Source of the DNA: Sclerodactyla briareus
Taxonomy: Eukaryota > Echinodermata > Holothuroidea > Dendrochirotida > Sclerodactylidae
Reading direction: 5' to 3'
Length of the DNA stretch: 64,000 bases
NCBI GenBank assembly: GCA_026419785.1
Contig: JAODTK010005648.1
Coordinates: 1-64,000 of the forward strand
Shown here: one piece after another, positions 24,110 to 36,559 of the stretch
Layout of the letters: each line of letters opens with the position of its first letter
Numbering within the stretch: the stretch's first letter is position 1
Notes under the pieces: model-generated
Database searches by the model: none
Told to the model about the DNA's origin: nothing
What the model saw: only the letters and a program-made list of their open reading frames with translations
Program-made: the position numbers and the translations under genes

Positions 24110-25149
24110 CTTGAAAAAAAAAGAGTGAAATGGATAAGCCAAAATAATGGAAGCCATTGAGAATTAGCAAAAATGCATCGTAACTGGAAATAATTCACCC
24201 AAAGTACATCACATTACATTACAAAGTTACACACACAAAGCAACATTCACAGGATAAGCCAATCAGGTACACTTCATCATATTAACAGTGGGCCATTGGC
24301 ACTACAAAAATAGGTCTAGGAATCGAACCTTTTCAGTCCACTATCTGCCATCATTTATGAGGAAGTGTTTTGGGATGCAAAAAGACAGCGTCAAATGTGC
24401 TTAACATAGAATATAAATGCATTTTAAAAAGGGCTGGCAAAAAGTTGAGGAAAAAGGTCTCATTCCCTAAAACCCAGCTGTTTTTAGGGACTGTGCACGA
24501 CGACACCACATTCCCGATGACTGATAACTAGGTAACCTATCATCGGATTAAGTCATGAGGAAATGCTCTTGGAACAGGCAAGTAACAACTTTATGTCAAT
24601 AACGCTGAATAATGTACCTACTTGAGTAGACGATGGTACATAACATTTTTTTTAAGAGATATTCCATTGAACGGTTGGAAAATCATCTGATGTGCCCAGA
24701 TGACAATTTGTGGATTAGTTCCTGGCAATATCAGGAGACACAGAAATAGAAACAGAAACTTTATACTAGGATACTGTAGCATATATATAATCAAACCCAT
24801 TCTAATTTGGGGTAGATTAGCGTAAAAAAATGAGTGCGGGAAGGTTTTTCACGATTCTTCAATGACCGTACATGAAAATGCTGGACAGTAAGGAATATAT
24901 AATAGTTAAACAAATGAAAAAAACAACAACACATATTTAACTATTAGAAGACCATGCCACTTCATCTGGTGAGACGTTTGCATGAAGTTCTAAAGGTCCT
25001 GCTTGCTGGAGGAGAAAATCTGCCTGGCGTATACCTTTTTCGGTGTCCTTGTGTAACTACCCCCACAATTAAAAAACAATTAAGAGCATCAACAATATCA
25101 ACCGATTACAGGTATCCTGTGATGGCCAAGTGGGCCTAGGAATGCTTAC
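24110..25149 (-). other. Collagen intron
   Basis: No exon or identifiable repeat. Confidence 0.5.
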
Positions 25150-25256
25150 CTTGGCCTTGATCGCCACGGTATCCCCTTGAAACCAGTCTGCCCCTGAGCT
25201 CCTTTGTCCCCTTTCTGACCCTCGTAGCCTTGCAAACCTGGATCACCTTTGATTCC
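25150..25256 (-). CDS. COL9A1-like: Collagen exon, COL2 helix (108-bp class)
   Basis: Acceptor CTCTCGACAG, donor GTAAGC. The first 27 residues are perfect Gly-X-Y (GIKGDPGLQGYEGQKGDK onward). One extra G in GGGG then shifts the frame, after which GYRGDQGQ continues. Observed 107 bp. Confidence 0.9.
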
Positions 25257-25689
25257 CTGTCGAGAGCAAATCATTGAACCCCTCCTTCAAAGTTAATGCG
25301 TTATCATTTACCACCAGTCACAAAATGCCAAAAATTCTTGTTATTCCCCCAAGAGGATCCTCTGGATATTATTGTATATTCAGGAATTCATTAGCTTCTT
25401 CAGATTTTTTTCAAATGCATTTCCCCATAGAGTTTCTACAGAAAGTTCCATTGAGAATGTTTAGCAGGCTCTGTTACTAGGCACATATACGCTCTGCTGT
25501 TATGATGACGGGCGGGTATGCAAAACGGAGAGGGCTGAGCGATGTTGCCAATTGAAATGGACATGTGACTGTGAATTCCCTCAGAGAACCACTGATCTGT
25601 TTACCTTGCTTCATTATGAGAGAGGTTCCCAATCCTGAACAAGGCTGTTACAGCGCCAGAATTTCTAAGTTTTAAAATCGTAGGAAGAA

Positions 25690-26460
25690 ATCAGGCAACC
25701 CTTCTTTGAAATGCCTCCAGTCTATTAATGGAAGGTCCGTCAATTTCTTGCTGAATGACTTGCGCCCTGTCTCATTAACATCAGTGGTTATGAAAGTTTG
25801 TGAGAAGCTTGTTTTGAATTCCATCAGATCTCTCCTCACTGATGAGATGGACCCCTTCAATTTGCGTACACAAAAGGTCGAAGTACAGAAGATTCAATAC
25901 TTTTCTTACTCGACAAGGTCTACTCTCATCTCGAAAACCCTAGAGCCAATGTGTCATCCCGCATTATGTACTTTGACTTCTCCTTCGCCTTCAACACAAT
26001 CCAACCCCATGTTTTAGTCAAAAAACTAATTGAGATGAATGTATACCCCCATCCTTGATTGGGTGGATACTTGACATCTCACAGAACGTACCCAATTTGT
26101 CCGATTGAACAGTGTGGTCAAGTCTGGGGTAGTGACAACATCAGTACATTATCTCCCCAAGGTACAGTTTGGCCCCTTTTTCATTTACCATATACACGTC
26201 GGACATCCGTTCTACTCATCCCCCTCCAGGGGCTCTATTTTGACATATGCAGACGACACTGCAATTACAGTTTGAGAGTACTGGTTTCCTGAGTGCTGGT
26301 TCACAGCAAGGTCACTATTAAACTGTCTACTAAAGACTGGAATGTCTTCAGCTTTCCCCATGTTGTCACTTGTCAGAAATGAGATTAGTGGAAATACCAG
26401 TAGAATCAACCTCGAGGCGTCTGAAGTACCAAAACCATGGAAGACGGGTTCTCATTTCGT
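25690..26460 (+). mobile_element. Non-LTR retrotransposon RT fragment in collagen intron
   Basis: The + strand reads NDLRPVSLTSVVMKVCEKLV, then LLTDEMDPFNLR, then FDFSFAFNTIQPHV-like sequence, a PQGTVWSPFLFTIYTSDIR segment and an ADDTAITV core, in shifting frames. This is the palm region of a non-LTR reverse transcriptase (Rex1/L2/CR1-like). Frameshifted and truncated. It lies directly upstream, on the + strand, of the exon at 26507. Confidence 0.85.
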
Positions 26461-26506
26461 TAGAGAGCGAAAGTTATCTTAAATTTCAATTCCAGTTTCA
26501 TTTTAC

Positions 26507-26603
26507 CTTTTTGCCTGGTTCACTGCTGGCCCGGGTGGGCCTGGTGGTCCATCATATCCCCTTGGACCCAAGGCCCCAGAGTTACCTGGAACACCTTTTA
26601 TTC
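26507..26603 (-). CDS. COL9A1-like: Collagen exon, COL2 helix (99-bp class)
   Basis: Acceptor TTTATTGTAG, donor GTAAAA. Reads GIKGVPGNSGALGPRGYD, then GPPGPPGPA, then a one-base break before EPGKK. 97 bp; adding one G at the start and one before GTGAACC gives exactly 99 bp and eleven perfect triplets. Confidence 0.93.
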
Positions 26604-26719
26604 CTACAATAAAATGAAACAACAGAAAATAGCATGCTTGAAGGTACCGTATGTTGGTAAGATCTGGCCAATCACAATCATTATAACTTCTATTGAACTT
26701 TTGGTTAACATTCAAATTT

Positions 26720-26948
26720 TAGTTTCCAATAGGGCAGCCACATACAGGGCTCACTACTCTTCACAATTCACCTCACAAGGTAACCCACTTTAACAAGTGG
26801 GTAGCATGGGACATTCAGGAGACCTGCCTTGTCAAACAGCACTGAAGCACTGCGGAAAAAAAGTCCTTGGGCATCCTGGGCTCCTAACTTCGCAATCACT
26901 GGTTTTGCAGTCCTGGAGCTCTACCGACTGAGCTAATCCGCCTCTCTG
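26720..26948 (-). mobile_element. Possible tRNA-derived SINE
   Basis: The - strand begins GGCGGATTAGCTCAGTCGGT followed by AGAGC, a tRNA-like head with a good A box (26924-26935). The rest does not fold as a tRNA and the B box is degenerate, so this is a SINE-like repeat or tRNA relic and not a functional tRNA. Confidence 0.55.
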
Positions 26949-27521
26949 ATAAGAGAGAGTTCCAAGCGCTGCTTGATATTAGCGTCACATGTGCCAGACC
27001 AAATATCACAAGCAGTAGAAAATATGCGGTAGTGATATGGCTGAATCAAGTGTACTCATTGTTAGGAATAATGATTAGGGTAGGGCTATGCTCAACCAGT
27101 GAAGAAATACCTCGTTAAAATATGCACATTGACCCTCGATATATCATATGTGCATGATGAGCAGTAGGGAGCAAATATTTCTACACATGCAAACACCACC
27201 CGCTGAAAACGCAGCAATTTTATCAACAGATTTGTTGGTATCTGATAAGTGCGCTCAATCACAAGTGACACACACCCCAACCAGTTGGTACAGAGGACTA
27301 TCCCCATGTTAGTGAATGAGGGTGCAAGAGTATGTGCTCCTTTGATAATCCAGTGGTGTGTACTTCAATGAGAATCCAGCAGTATGTGCTCTAATGAGGG
27401 GAGGGGAACTGAGTCATGTATGATTCATATTATTACACATACGAGCAACATCTAGACACCTTAATTCCAATTATTATCATTATTATTATTATTATTATTA
27501 TACAATAAAAAATATGCTCAC
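26949..27521 (-). other. Collagen intron with ATT microsatellite
   Basis: (ATT)n at about 27476-27501. Nothing else recognised. Confidence 0.6.
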
Positions 27522-27630
27522 CGCTTCTCCCTCTTCACCTTCTGCTCCCACAGGACCCTCTATTCCTTCTTCGCCTTTCGGACCTTCTGGTCCCGAAGGC
27601 ACCTGGTAGACCAACATCACCTCTGGACCC
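27522..27630 (-). CDS. COL9A1-like: Collagen exon, COL2 helix (108-bp class)
   Basis: Acceptor CTGATCTCCAG, donor GTGAGC. GSRGDVGLPGA, then a one-base break in CCTTCGGG, then GPEGPKGEEGIEGPVGAEGE in a new frame. 109 bp; removing one T gives 108 bp and twelve perfect triplets. Unusually acidic 3' half. Confidence 0.93.
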
Positions 27631-28148
27631 CTGGAGATCAGAAAATATGCATAAATTCAATAATAAATAGTCACACTAGTCATAATAATTTTAGCATCAG
27701 TGTTAATAGTCACAGTATCTCTGGACACTGGGAGCATAAGTGGATGCCCGAAAGTGGATTCTATTTACCATTTACGGGTATAATGCGTACAATATAACAA
27801 TAGATGACCCAATTAAAATCTACATGCTTTTAATTGTCAAATACTGGTCGCTATGTAGAAAATAAACTTTAGTGCACTCTGTAACATATATTTGATCATA
27901 TACTATGAAAATACAACTCTTTCCAGGTAGTAATAAATCGCAATTATTATATTTCTTGCACGATAATAATAAGTATACTTCACTTGTTTCAAACCTGGCT
28001 ATGTTTAGTTTCGTTCACTCAACAGACCTGGATTGCTAACGGCACTGCTGAACTAGTAGGATAAATTATAAGATGTGGTATTGGTGATCAGGCTGTATAT
28101 TAAGTTAAAGAAAGACGTAATTAAATTTTACAATGTAGGCGTACTCAC
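27631..28148 (-). other. Collagen intron
   Basis: AT-rich; nothing recognised. Confidence 0.5.
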
Positions 28149-28202
28149 CTTCTCACCAATGTACCCCTGTCGACCGTTTGCGCCAATGGGACCGACACCT
28201 CC
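28149..28202 (-). CDS. COL9A1-like: Collagen exon, 54 bp, intact
   Basis: Acceptor CTCCCTCAG, donor GTGAGT. Exactly 54 bp reading GGVGPIGANGRQGYIGEK with no error. Confidence 0.97.
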
Positions 28203-30494
28203 CTGAGGGAGAGAAAACAATGATTGTGGGGAATGTGTGAAACTATAACACGCATAACAATGATCTTGAAGCGTAACACTTTGCGACTGGTGACAAGCTT
28301 GTTAGGTAGCCTGTCCTAGGATTTTGTTGTCTTGTACAAGTCTGAAGTTGTTATGCCCAATTATATTTTGCATTCTGAAGATGTATGTAACTCTGAAAGA
28401 AACATTGATTGCATCGTATAGCGGGTGAGCCTTCTCTCCAGTATATGGGTGAGCCTTTTTCCTCTATATAGCGGGAGCTTTCTTCGGTACAGCGGGTGAG
28501 CCTTTTCTTTGGTAGAGGTAAATAATACCTATGGTGAGAATTCCCCCTTTGGAGAACAGAAGTGCTATTGCTTTTTCTTCAACAAGAGGTCAATTTACTT
28601 GTGTCGAATGGTTTCCTCACCCTGGACGAATACACCCTCCGCTATTCCATGAACAGTTAAATATGAAATGTTTCACGACTATTCCAGCTAGGCTGTCCAA
28701 GTTCACACACAAATTGATGGTTTGTGAATATCGGGCACATACTAAAAGGCAATGTTTGATGACTTATGCCTATAGTAATTCAATAGCCGGGCAGAAGGCT
28801 AACTAAGCTAGCTGGCATTCATGTAGGAGAATGGGGAGTTAACCGTTTTTTTTTTTCCTTTTCAATAACAACGTACGGCCAGATATGTGAGGATTTTGAA
28901 TGAGTCCCTTGCTCAGTGGACGACAGGCAGTTGTTCCATTTTTATTTTCCAACTGTCGTTTCAATGGCCTAACCATCACGTAGAGATATGAAGAGGCTTC
29001 CTCCGCCCTGAAAAACTGATGTCACCATGTCATGCCCTCTCACTATCAAATCTCGATTTCCTAATCCGCACAGTAGTTCCTAAGATTTCAAAACGTGGCA
29101 TGCTGTGGGATGTTGCCTTCTTGTCTCAGGCCTGTAGAAAAGAGCCTTTTTGCATTACTTTTTTTGTGCCTTCTTGCTTTACCAGTATGTGAGAACAAGT
29201 ACCATAGCTGAAGTCAATGATTGCTATAGATTTCCAGTGAAGAGAGTGATTTAGGTAAAACATAATACCACACACATACACACACAACTGTCAGATCACC
29301 TCTGAAAGGTGTATGTTCCACTCTCAGCATTGAGAAACACTTTCCATATGATGAACTCCCCAATACACCATGGTCCTTCCTTGTGCAGCAGTATGGGTTT
29401 CCTCCCCATGTACTTATCACTTAATTAAATTTGACGTTCAATTCTTAGGTTTAGTCCATCCTACCATCGAGTTATGCAGTATGCAGGATGTTAAATAACA
29501 TTCCGCTTCTCATTGGGATTCCCGTCAATCAGACACAGGAATTGGTTATTGACTGTAGCTCAATCAGTAGGGTGAGCTCTACTTGTTTATCAAATGTTTT
29601 GGATTTGCTCAATGTCAACCATCCCACGTTCGCCTGACAGGCACATTATTTCATCGCTGCTCCTTTTTACCTAGTCGACCAATTAGGACCAATGAGATAT
29701 TTACGTACAATAGTTTGTGTGAGTAGTTCAGTTTTCTCACGATCATGTATCTGCTGGAACCAAACCATCCAATTTTGTTATTTTGTCAGTGCATGTGAGA
29801 TACTATTGGTTGACCGAAGTTCAATGTTTCCCATCGGGATCTCACACAGTCCATTCCTAAATTATATCATTGGAGTAGACGTATCATGATATATGAACCA
29901 TTTGTGATAGGGAAGATCAAGTGTAGGAGGAGCTGGAGAAACTGGAGCCTGAATGTTCCAACCCATTTTTTATACCAGTATTTACCATTCCATGCTATTT
30001 ACATTTGTTACCAGCGAGACCCCCCCTCCTCTTCCGATGCACACTGCATACGTCCAAAATTTCACCCTCAAAATTTGATTCAGGGGAAAAGACCACACAA
30101 ATGTTCACTGCGTCATTGTGATATGATCTTCTTCTGGTTGAACACAGCTTGGAAGAGCTTCATGATAGTGCATAGTCTTATATAGTCGCAAATCCAGCTA
30201 TCAGCTGCTCAAGACGCTTTATAACATACCCCTGCTCATTGGAACCAGTTACGTTCTCCGTAATCTCAGCGAGTATGTGTCAGCACTATATCAAGCGCCG
30301 TTGCTCTCAGGATCCCCGCACAGGTTTCCATTTATACAGCCTGGGTGGGAGAGGCAGTTTGGGATTAATACCTTGCTCAAAAGTACTACGTGGACGTGCA
30401 CCCACAACCTCTGGATTCTGAGCTTGAAGGTTTTTGTCTCCCCCGGCCACACACCTCACAGGACGAATAAATACATGGAATAGTTCTGTCATAC
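28203..30494 (-). other. Collagen intron with a dispersed repeat
   Basis: 28438-28512 has a short tandem AGCGGGTGAGCCTT motif. The segment 30190-30450 resembles a dispersed repeat (GACGCTTTATAACATACCCC, then CCCACAACCTCTGGATTCTG). No exon found. Confidence 0.5.
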
Positions 30495-30600
30495 CTGAGG
30501 CCCTGCGGGGCCCATTGGTCCAGTTTTGCCCATTGGCCAGTTGGTCCAGGTAAACCCTGTGCCCCTTCTACGCCAGTGATCCAGGACTACCATCCAAGCC
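30495..30600 (-). CDS. COL9A1-like: Collagen exon, COL2 helix (108-bp class)
   Basis: Acceptor CTTTCACACAG, donor GTATGA. GLDGSPGS, then GVEGAQGLPGPTGQ, then GKTGPMGPAGPQ in three frames. 106 bp; two single-base insertions give 108 bp and twelve triplets. Confidence 0.93.
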
Positions 30601-31348
30601 CTGTGTGAAAGAAACAGTCATGGTATCATATGTGACATGCCATAATAATTTATTTATTGACATACATTATTGCATCGGTATTGAGAATCTGACAGAATCA
30701 AGAAACATACTCATTTTCCTATCTCTAATCAAATTAATAATCACCCTAACTTGCAATTCCTCCACAATTGTGGTCAAAAAGGGCTTTGCCATGACATTTG
30801 GCTTCATCAAGAAGAAACAATTGGATCAAGGTTTTCCACTTTGAGTGGTGTGCATATAAATTGTGAGGCGAGACAGGGGGGGAGGGGGAGGGGCGAATTT
30901 GAAATCCCCGAACACTGATATGGAGGAGAGCAGTTTCCATGGAATCTTTGGTTGTTGTAATCTGAATAACATATCTATGAATAACTTCGAATAATTAAAA
31001 TTTTGACTCTGCCATGGTTGGGGTCCAGGGGGAGGGGTGTCTGTCGACTTCAGAGGAATTTGGCATTGTCAGGTGCCCTTAGAATGCAATTGGTGTACCT
31101 CACTACATATTCCTGATGACGAGCGATGTCATCATTCCTTGGGGTAATCAAATGGGGTTTTCTGATTGAAAAGTGGGGGCAGTGTGATACTTCTCTTTTA
31201 TTACATGTTCTTATGCCATAAGACTGCAAGGGAAGATGGGTTTCATGAAAGTTGTAAGAATCTGGCATTCTCCGAATTGTAACAAAATCTCAATGAATGT
31301 AATACATTCATTGTTTTCACAAAAATTACTATGAAACTGCATACTTAC
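30601..31348 (-). other. Collagen intron
   Basis: Nothing recognised apart from short G-rich runs at about 30876-30893. Confidence 0.5.
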
Positions 31349-31393
31349 AGATGCTCCCTTGTCTCCACGGGGTCCCTGACTCCCTGCGCTCCC
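31349..31393 (-). CDS. COL9A1-like: Collagen exon, 45 bp, intact
   Basis: Donor GTAAGT is consensus; acceptor GGTACAG-AG is short of pyrimidines. Reads GSAGSQGPRGDKGAS, exactly 45 bp. The upstream GTE would extend the repeat but has no AG before it. Confidence 0.9.
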
Positions 31394-33127
31394 CTCTGTA
31401 CCATATCGTGTGGAATGATACGATTCATTTTTCAGATCGGCATTTACGAAATCACGGATTACAAAGTGGTGGAACATATAAATTACCAAGGAATAGGTAC
31501 ACTAAAAGTTTGTGATCTGTTTTCCCGCCCCTCACACATACACACATACACACACAACGTACCCCATTGTGCACTTCAGTGATACTGTATTTTTAGCATT
31601 CTTGTAATTGTTTAAATTGTGAACTACTTTCAATCAATAACTGTAGCCTAACTATCAGAGTTTGTCCGGCTTTTAGCGTATAGTGACAATACAGGATATT
31701 GCATGTGGATGAAACACATATCCAGCTATTCCCACACTGGCTAGCCTTTGTAAAGACTTCACAGTGAATTGTCTCTAAAGATTAATCCCCAGCCCTCCCC
31801 CACAGCCCCTGACCTGTCCTTCGGCGCCCCGCCTGCCCACACATGCGATAATCAGAGCACATACAGGGTTTGCCACAAAGAGGATAACGATACTGAAGTG
31901 AGGGCAGTTTAACCAGTGAGCACCAAATTCTGAAATAGCCAGTTGGGGTTAGAAACAGTGGCGTCGCCATCATTTTTCAGTGGCGCCAACTAATTTTTGT
32001 GACGAGGCTGCGGGCGATTACCTGAGTGGAGCGCTACTATCAGTTGGCGCGAGCTAAGACAAAACATTTTGGGCCGAACAGACTCTAGTTAGCAGTAAAT
32101 GCACTTCTTGAGCCTTTTGAGGCTGTTCGCCAACTGTTCCAAAAGGCTGTCAAATTACAATTTTAAGGAAAGCTTATCACAGTGATTTTCCTCAATTCTC
32201 GCCCGTCCAGACGGCATTTTCCTGGGTATCCACCGATGTGGCTACCGCCATATTTGTAATACATAAGGGAAGAAAGTGCTTCGTGGCTTCTACGACTGTT
32301 GAGCTGGTTTCGCTGGACCGTGGTAGACATTGACCAAATTTTAGTCAATTTCGTCTGGTATTCCGCATCCAGAAATCCCTTACTCAGGACACCTGCACAC
32401 TGAATTTGTAAATTTCTGGTTTGTCCTTGGATTTTGGGGGCGTCTCGGGCAACCGACTACTGTTAAATTTGTTCACTGGGTAAATGTTGTACACTTATAG
32501 GTGCATAGGTTAATGAGACCAGCCAATACCCCAATCTCAGATCTCAGATCTTTGCTCTCAACTGATGTGAAACGAGGGAGCGACTTTGTTCTAGCGCGCA
32601 AGAAAAATCAGAGACTCTTCTTGTTTGCCTTCCCTCTGCCTGTCCTTCTAACCAAATTAGTTATAAACCAAGGAGTGGGGGACCACATTCATTGAACCAC
32701 TCTCCAACAAACCCAATGCAACTGCACCCAGTGGGGCACTGCATTCTCCAACCTATACAACCTCCTGTACAAAGTTGGAACAGTCCTGCATTATATTAAT
32801 AAACCAAGAATTTAGACAGTTCCATCTTTTGTGGCAATTGTGACCCATATAAGACACTGCCGGATGAAGTAATTTATTGGCGTTTAAGCTCAACGTCTTG
32901 AGTAAGTGGCAAGCTAAGGAGGCATTCCCTTGATGGGGGACCGAAATGCCCGATCAAGCATCAGGAGGGGCAACTGCCCCTAGTTGCACCCCTCTGTTCC
33001 ACCCTTGTTTTGCCAATTGGTAATAATAAATAGATATGTGGGGATTGGCTGATTCAGCGAGCCGACCCAACAACGTTGACACTGACCGCATAAATGTTAT
33101 TTCCTGACAGATTTAGAAGGTACCTAC
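31394..33127 (-). other. Collagen intron
   Basis: No exon accepted. A Gly-rich stretch at about 31780-31850 lacks splice sites. Confidence 0.5.
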
Positions 33128-33177
33128 CACTCTCCCTGTGGAACCCTTTCCCTCAGGCCCCTCGTCCCGATGGCTCC
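33128..33177 (-). CDS. COL9A1-like: Collagen exon, COL2 helix (54-bp class)
   Basis: Acceptor T11-GTACAG, donor GTAGGT. GAIGTR in one frame, GPEG and KGSTGRV in another. 50 bp; four missing bases around AGGGAAAGGG would give 54 bp. Confidence 0.8.
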
Positions 33178-34364
33178 CTGTACAAAAAAAAAAAGCAAGA
33201 TTGTGATTCCATTTTAATGTATCAGCAAGAAAGGTTCCTAAGAACATGCATTTTTTGTTATGTAGTACCAATCGTACGGTGGGGGGCACAATCCAACGCG
33301 GCTTCATGATTGGCTACGTATATTCTATAGGTTCGATGGAAAGGGTTCCGCAGCATTCCAAGCGAATAAAATTCCATGATATTTCCACGATCTTCCCATG
33401 ATGGAATTTCATAAGGAAAAATATCCAGATGAAACGTTCACCTTATTTCCAGTCTGGACAAGCTGCTGGAAAGCCCTTTTTGCCAAACTAAATTTTCTGG
33501 TCTGGTCTCTGGCCAATTGAATTTCATGATTTCAGGATTTGAAGCATCTTGCCCCAAATTCTAGACTTTTCCAGGAAGTAAAGCATCTTTTTCAATTCCA
33601 TGACGTTTCCAGGTTTCCAGTGAGGGCTGGGAAACCTGGATAGAGGTGTTGTGGTTATGATGGAATTAGGCATTGGGGGTTAGCATTATCCACTGAGCCT
33701 GTTTACATTCAATATTAATGAGATTATGATGATATGGTGTCAAAGGTCACAGGGTTCATTGTATTGCTGGACGACCGTGATACAGAACAGGCTTTCAAAC
33801 TTGTCCTACAAAAGTTACACATCCCACAAGCGAGAAACTTTACCACCCGTACTATCAACAATAACATAGTAAACATGGGATGAATTAGCTACGTTTCCAG
33901 AGGGTAGTGACAGGGTCAAAATGAACACTGTTTAATCTATATGCCTGAACTTGCTCTGTGATGAAACATACACACTTGCACTGTGAACATCAGGCTTCTC
34001 AAACAAACATATTTTGTGAACTTGGTCGTCTCAGAAAAAAAAAAAAGTCACAATCCTGTCCAGAGGTATGCATTGACCCTCGAAAAAATCATGCAATAAA
34101 TGTGTAAAGTTTTCGATATGAAGACCCAATATGTCCTGATCCAGGACAGTGATATCTTCTATTGTTTTATCCTTATTGTATTGGCCGCGGGTGGTGACTG
34201 GGCTGTACATGAGTTCACATCTCACCAAGTTTTTTATTTTATGAGTGTCACATCTCAGAGACACATGGCTTGATAAAATTACCTTAGGTTCAATGAGGAC
34301 AGGAGTGCTTCATGTCAGGCATTGTAGGCTTTGAGTAAGGAATCTGAGGCAAATTAACACTAAC
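33178..34364 (-). other. Collagen intron with a CCATGA/TTTCCAGG-rich patch
   Basis: 33340-33640 repeats AATTCCATGA and TTTCCAGG several times in diverged form, probably a degraded dispersed repeat. No exon. Confidence 0.5.
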
Positions 34365-34416
34365 CGCTCCCAGGTAACCTCGTTCTGTCCCTTTTGTCCG
34401 TAGGTCCCGTCACTCC
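34365..34416 (-). CDS. COL9A1-like: Collagen exon, COL2 helix (54-bp class)
   Basis: Acceptor TTAATTTCTCAG; donor GTTAGT (an earlier GTTACC is possible). GVTGPT, then GQKGQN and GYLGA in shifted frames. 52 bp against 54 if two G are restored. Confidence 0.8.
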
Positions 34417-36462
34417 CTGAGAAATTAAAGAAATGGCATGGTCATAATCTCAACAGACTGTTAGTAGTATACTTACATGTACAGGTATATACCTACAGGT
34501 GTAACATAGCTGTTCAATAGAGGTACATAAGAGGTTGCGCTGTTGACAGAACCTTTAAGCATCAAAGAAGTGGTGTTTACACACTCTCAGGGAAAACTAT
34601 GTTTTTTTTAAGGTCATTTTTTAAGATGCAATCGTTGGGATGATGTGAGTCAAGATCACAGTCGGAGGACCTGGGACCAAACATTTGCCTGATGACACAT
34701 GTGTGGAGGCTCTCATCAATTAGGGGTCACGACCCCCAAAAGGCTGCATGGCTCCGGCTCTTACTATGTGTGATACTAACAAACATTCCACACAACTTCA
34801 CTTCTCATATTGCCTGGAAATTCATGCTGTTACTTTGGTTCTTACCCAGTCACCACTAGATAATGAACTGGTTGTTGGTAAATATTTTGCTGTTGAATAT
34901 GGGACATTGGGTGCGTTTTAGTCGAAGTGTAGTGATAGATCATGTGATTAGTATCAGCTGTGTTGTCAAAGGAGACGTATTTTGTAACAAATCAGTGCTA
35001 TCAGTGGCCTAGCTACGTCTCTAGTACTGGTATCTCTGATATTTGTTTTCACATGACTTGTCAGCCAGATCAGGCCTTTATTGAAGGCTGAGATGTAATT
35101 ATCTATCACCTTTTAAAAAGTCAACTAAAATGCCCCCCATGATCTCTCTTGCTTTCACTGGTTAGTGGATGGATGTCATCTTCCTAGTCGTGTTCGTTTG
35201 GTTTAAAACTCCTGCTGCGATTTGTAGTACAACCAGGTCCCTGATACGTCACAGTAACATCTCAACAGTAATCCACCTCGAAGGATCAGGTATGGCTGAC
35301 GTATTCCAAACTTACTGGTTGTGATCTGTTACCTACGATACTTTCCCCATATTGCACTTTGCACCCCACCCCGCGCTCATTAACATCTGCAACTTTTTAG
35401 ACAGTAGTCCGGTCTGGCAACCTACGGCCCTTCTTATTTTGCCATTTGAACGTTTAAGTTTATGAAGCATCTTGGCTAGAATTTCATCGATTTTTCATCG
35501 CCTAAAATCACCCATCTGCTTTTATCGCCATCCAGAATCTGCTAGAGCATTTTTCTCCGACGTCGTCTATCAGGATATGTTTATCCTTAGGCGGTTGGCG
35601 TGATATTGGTTTGGCTTTATTCTCCCTCTCGATCCCCTTTTGCGTAATTCCATATTTAGTCCCGAGCTGCTCCTACACAATAGGGTGTGCATGGCTTCCC
35701 CCCTAGCCTAACCCGCGGGTGTGTGGGCTCCTATTGTTTTAGGTTCAGTAGGGCTGGACTGTTTTCCGGGGCTTTCCCTAGCTGAGGCCCCCCCCCCTCC
35801 TCCCTCCCTCCCTCCCTTCCTTGGTTTTTCCCCTTCCCTCCCTGTCCCCATCTCCCGGGGGGTGTGTCTCTCGCTCTCGGCGCTAGGGAAGGTTTCGCAA
35901 GACGGATGAGAGCGGGGGAATGGGGGGATACTTGTTTCGTTAAACTTGGCTTTGGAGTCTAGTTAACTCCGTCTTTCGGAGTGAGTTTACCGGCCGATTA
36001 CACGTGTATTTTGTAATATTCTTATACGCAATCACTACGGTTATGACATGTCGCATATCATGTCGGAAGTTATTCCTTCTTGTGATATTCTTTTGGTATA
36101 CCGTTCGTTTTCGGCGGATGGTTGTAGTTTTCGAGATTCTTAGCTGCAATACACTCGTCACTATGACAATACTTGACGGGGTGGGGTGCAAATTGCAATA
36201 TAGGGGTAAGTTGAGTAGTGAAATAGATGCCCGTAGTACACCCTGAATTATTCTTCCACATGCAACAGCTAATATTCTATTGGATGCCTTAAACGTGAGA
36301 CTTCATTGTTTCTTTCGATCCCGCCGTCGTTTCGATGTCAGTAAAATTTGAAATACCAAATACCTCACAGGGTAAGTCTCGTTTAATTTAACATCCCAGT
36401 ACATCGCCATTGGGAAGTGACCCTGGATCTCTGGTGGAGAATAACATTATCTGTTAACTTAC
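34417..36462 (-). other. Collagen intron
   Basis: No exon. The segment about 35380-36240 is C/G-richer than its surroundings, with a CCTCCCTCCC tract at 35789-35835. I do not recognise it. Confidence 0.5.
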
Positions 36463-36513
36463 CGGTGCTCCGGGTCGTCCGTCAAGTCCATAATACCAGT
36501 CGGACTCTGGGCC
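36463..36513 (-). CDS. COL9A1-like: Collagen exon, COL2 helix (54-bp class)
   Basis: Acceptor CCTGCTTTCAG, donor GTAAGT. GPE, then PTGIM in another frame, then GLDGRPGAP. 51 bp; restoring two G before TCCGAC and one before GACTTG gives six perfect triplets in 54 bp. Confidence 0.88.
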
Positions 36514-36559
36514 CTGAAAGCAGGAAAGACATGACGAAGTTAGAAGCATAGCATGGGCA

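Noticed and set aside
26868..26942. tRNA gene on the - strand
   Set aside because: Only the 5' part matches. The anticodon arm and T arm do not pair, so it is treated as a SINE head.
31782..31850. Gly/Arg-rich minus-strand stretch resembling a collagen exon
   Set aside because: Glycine spacing is irregular and there are no acceptor and donor sites around it.
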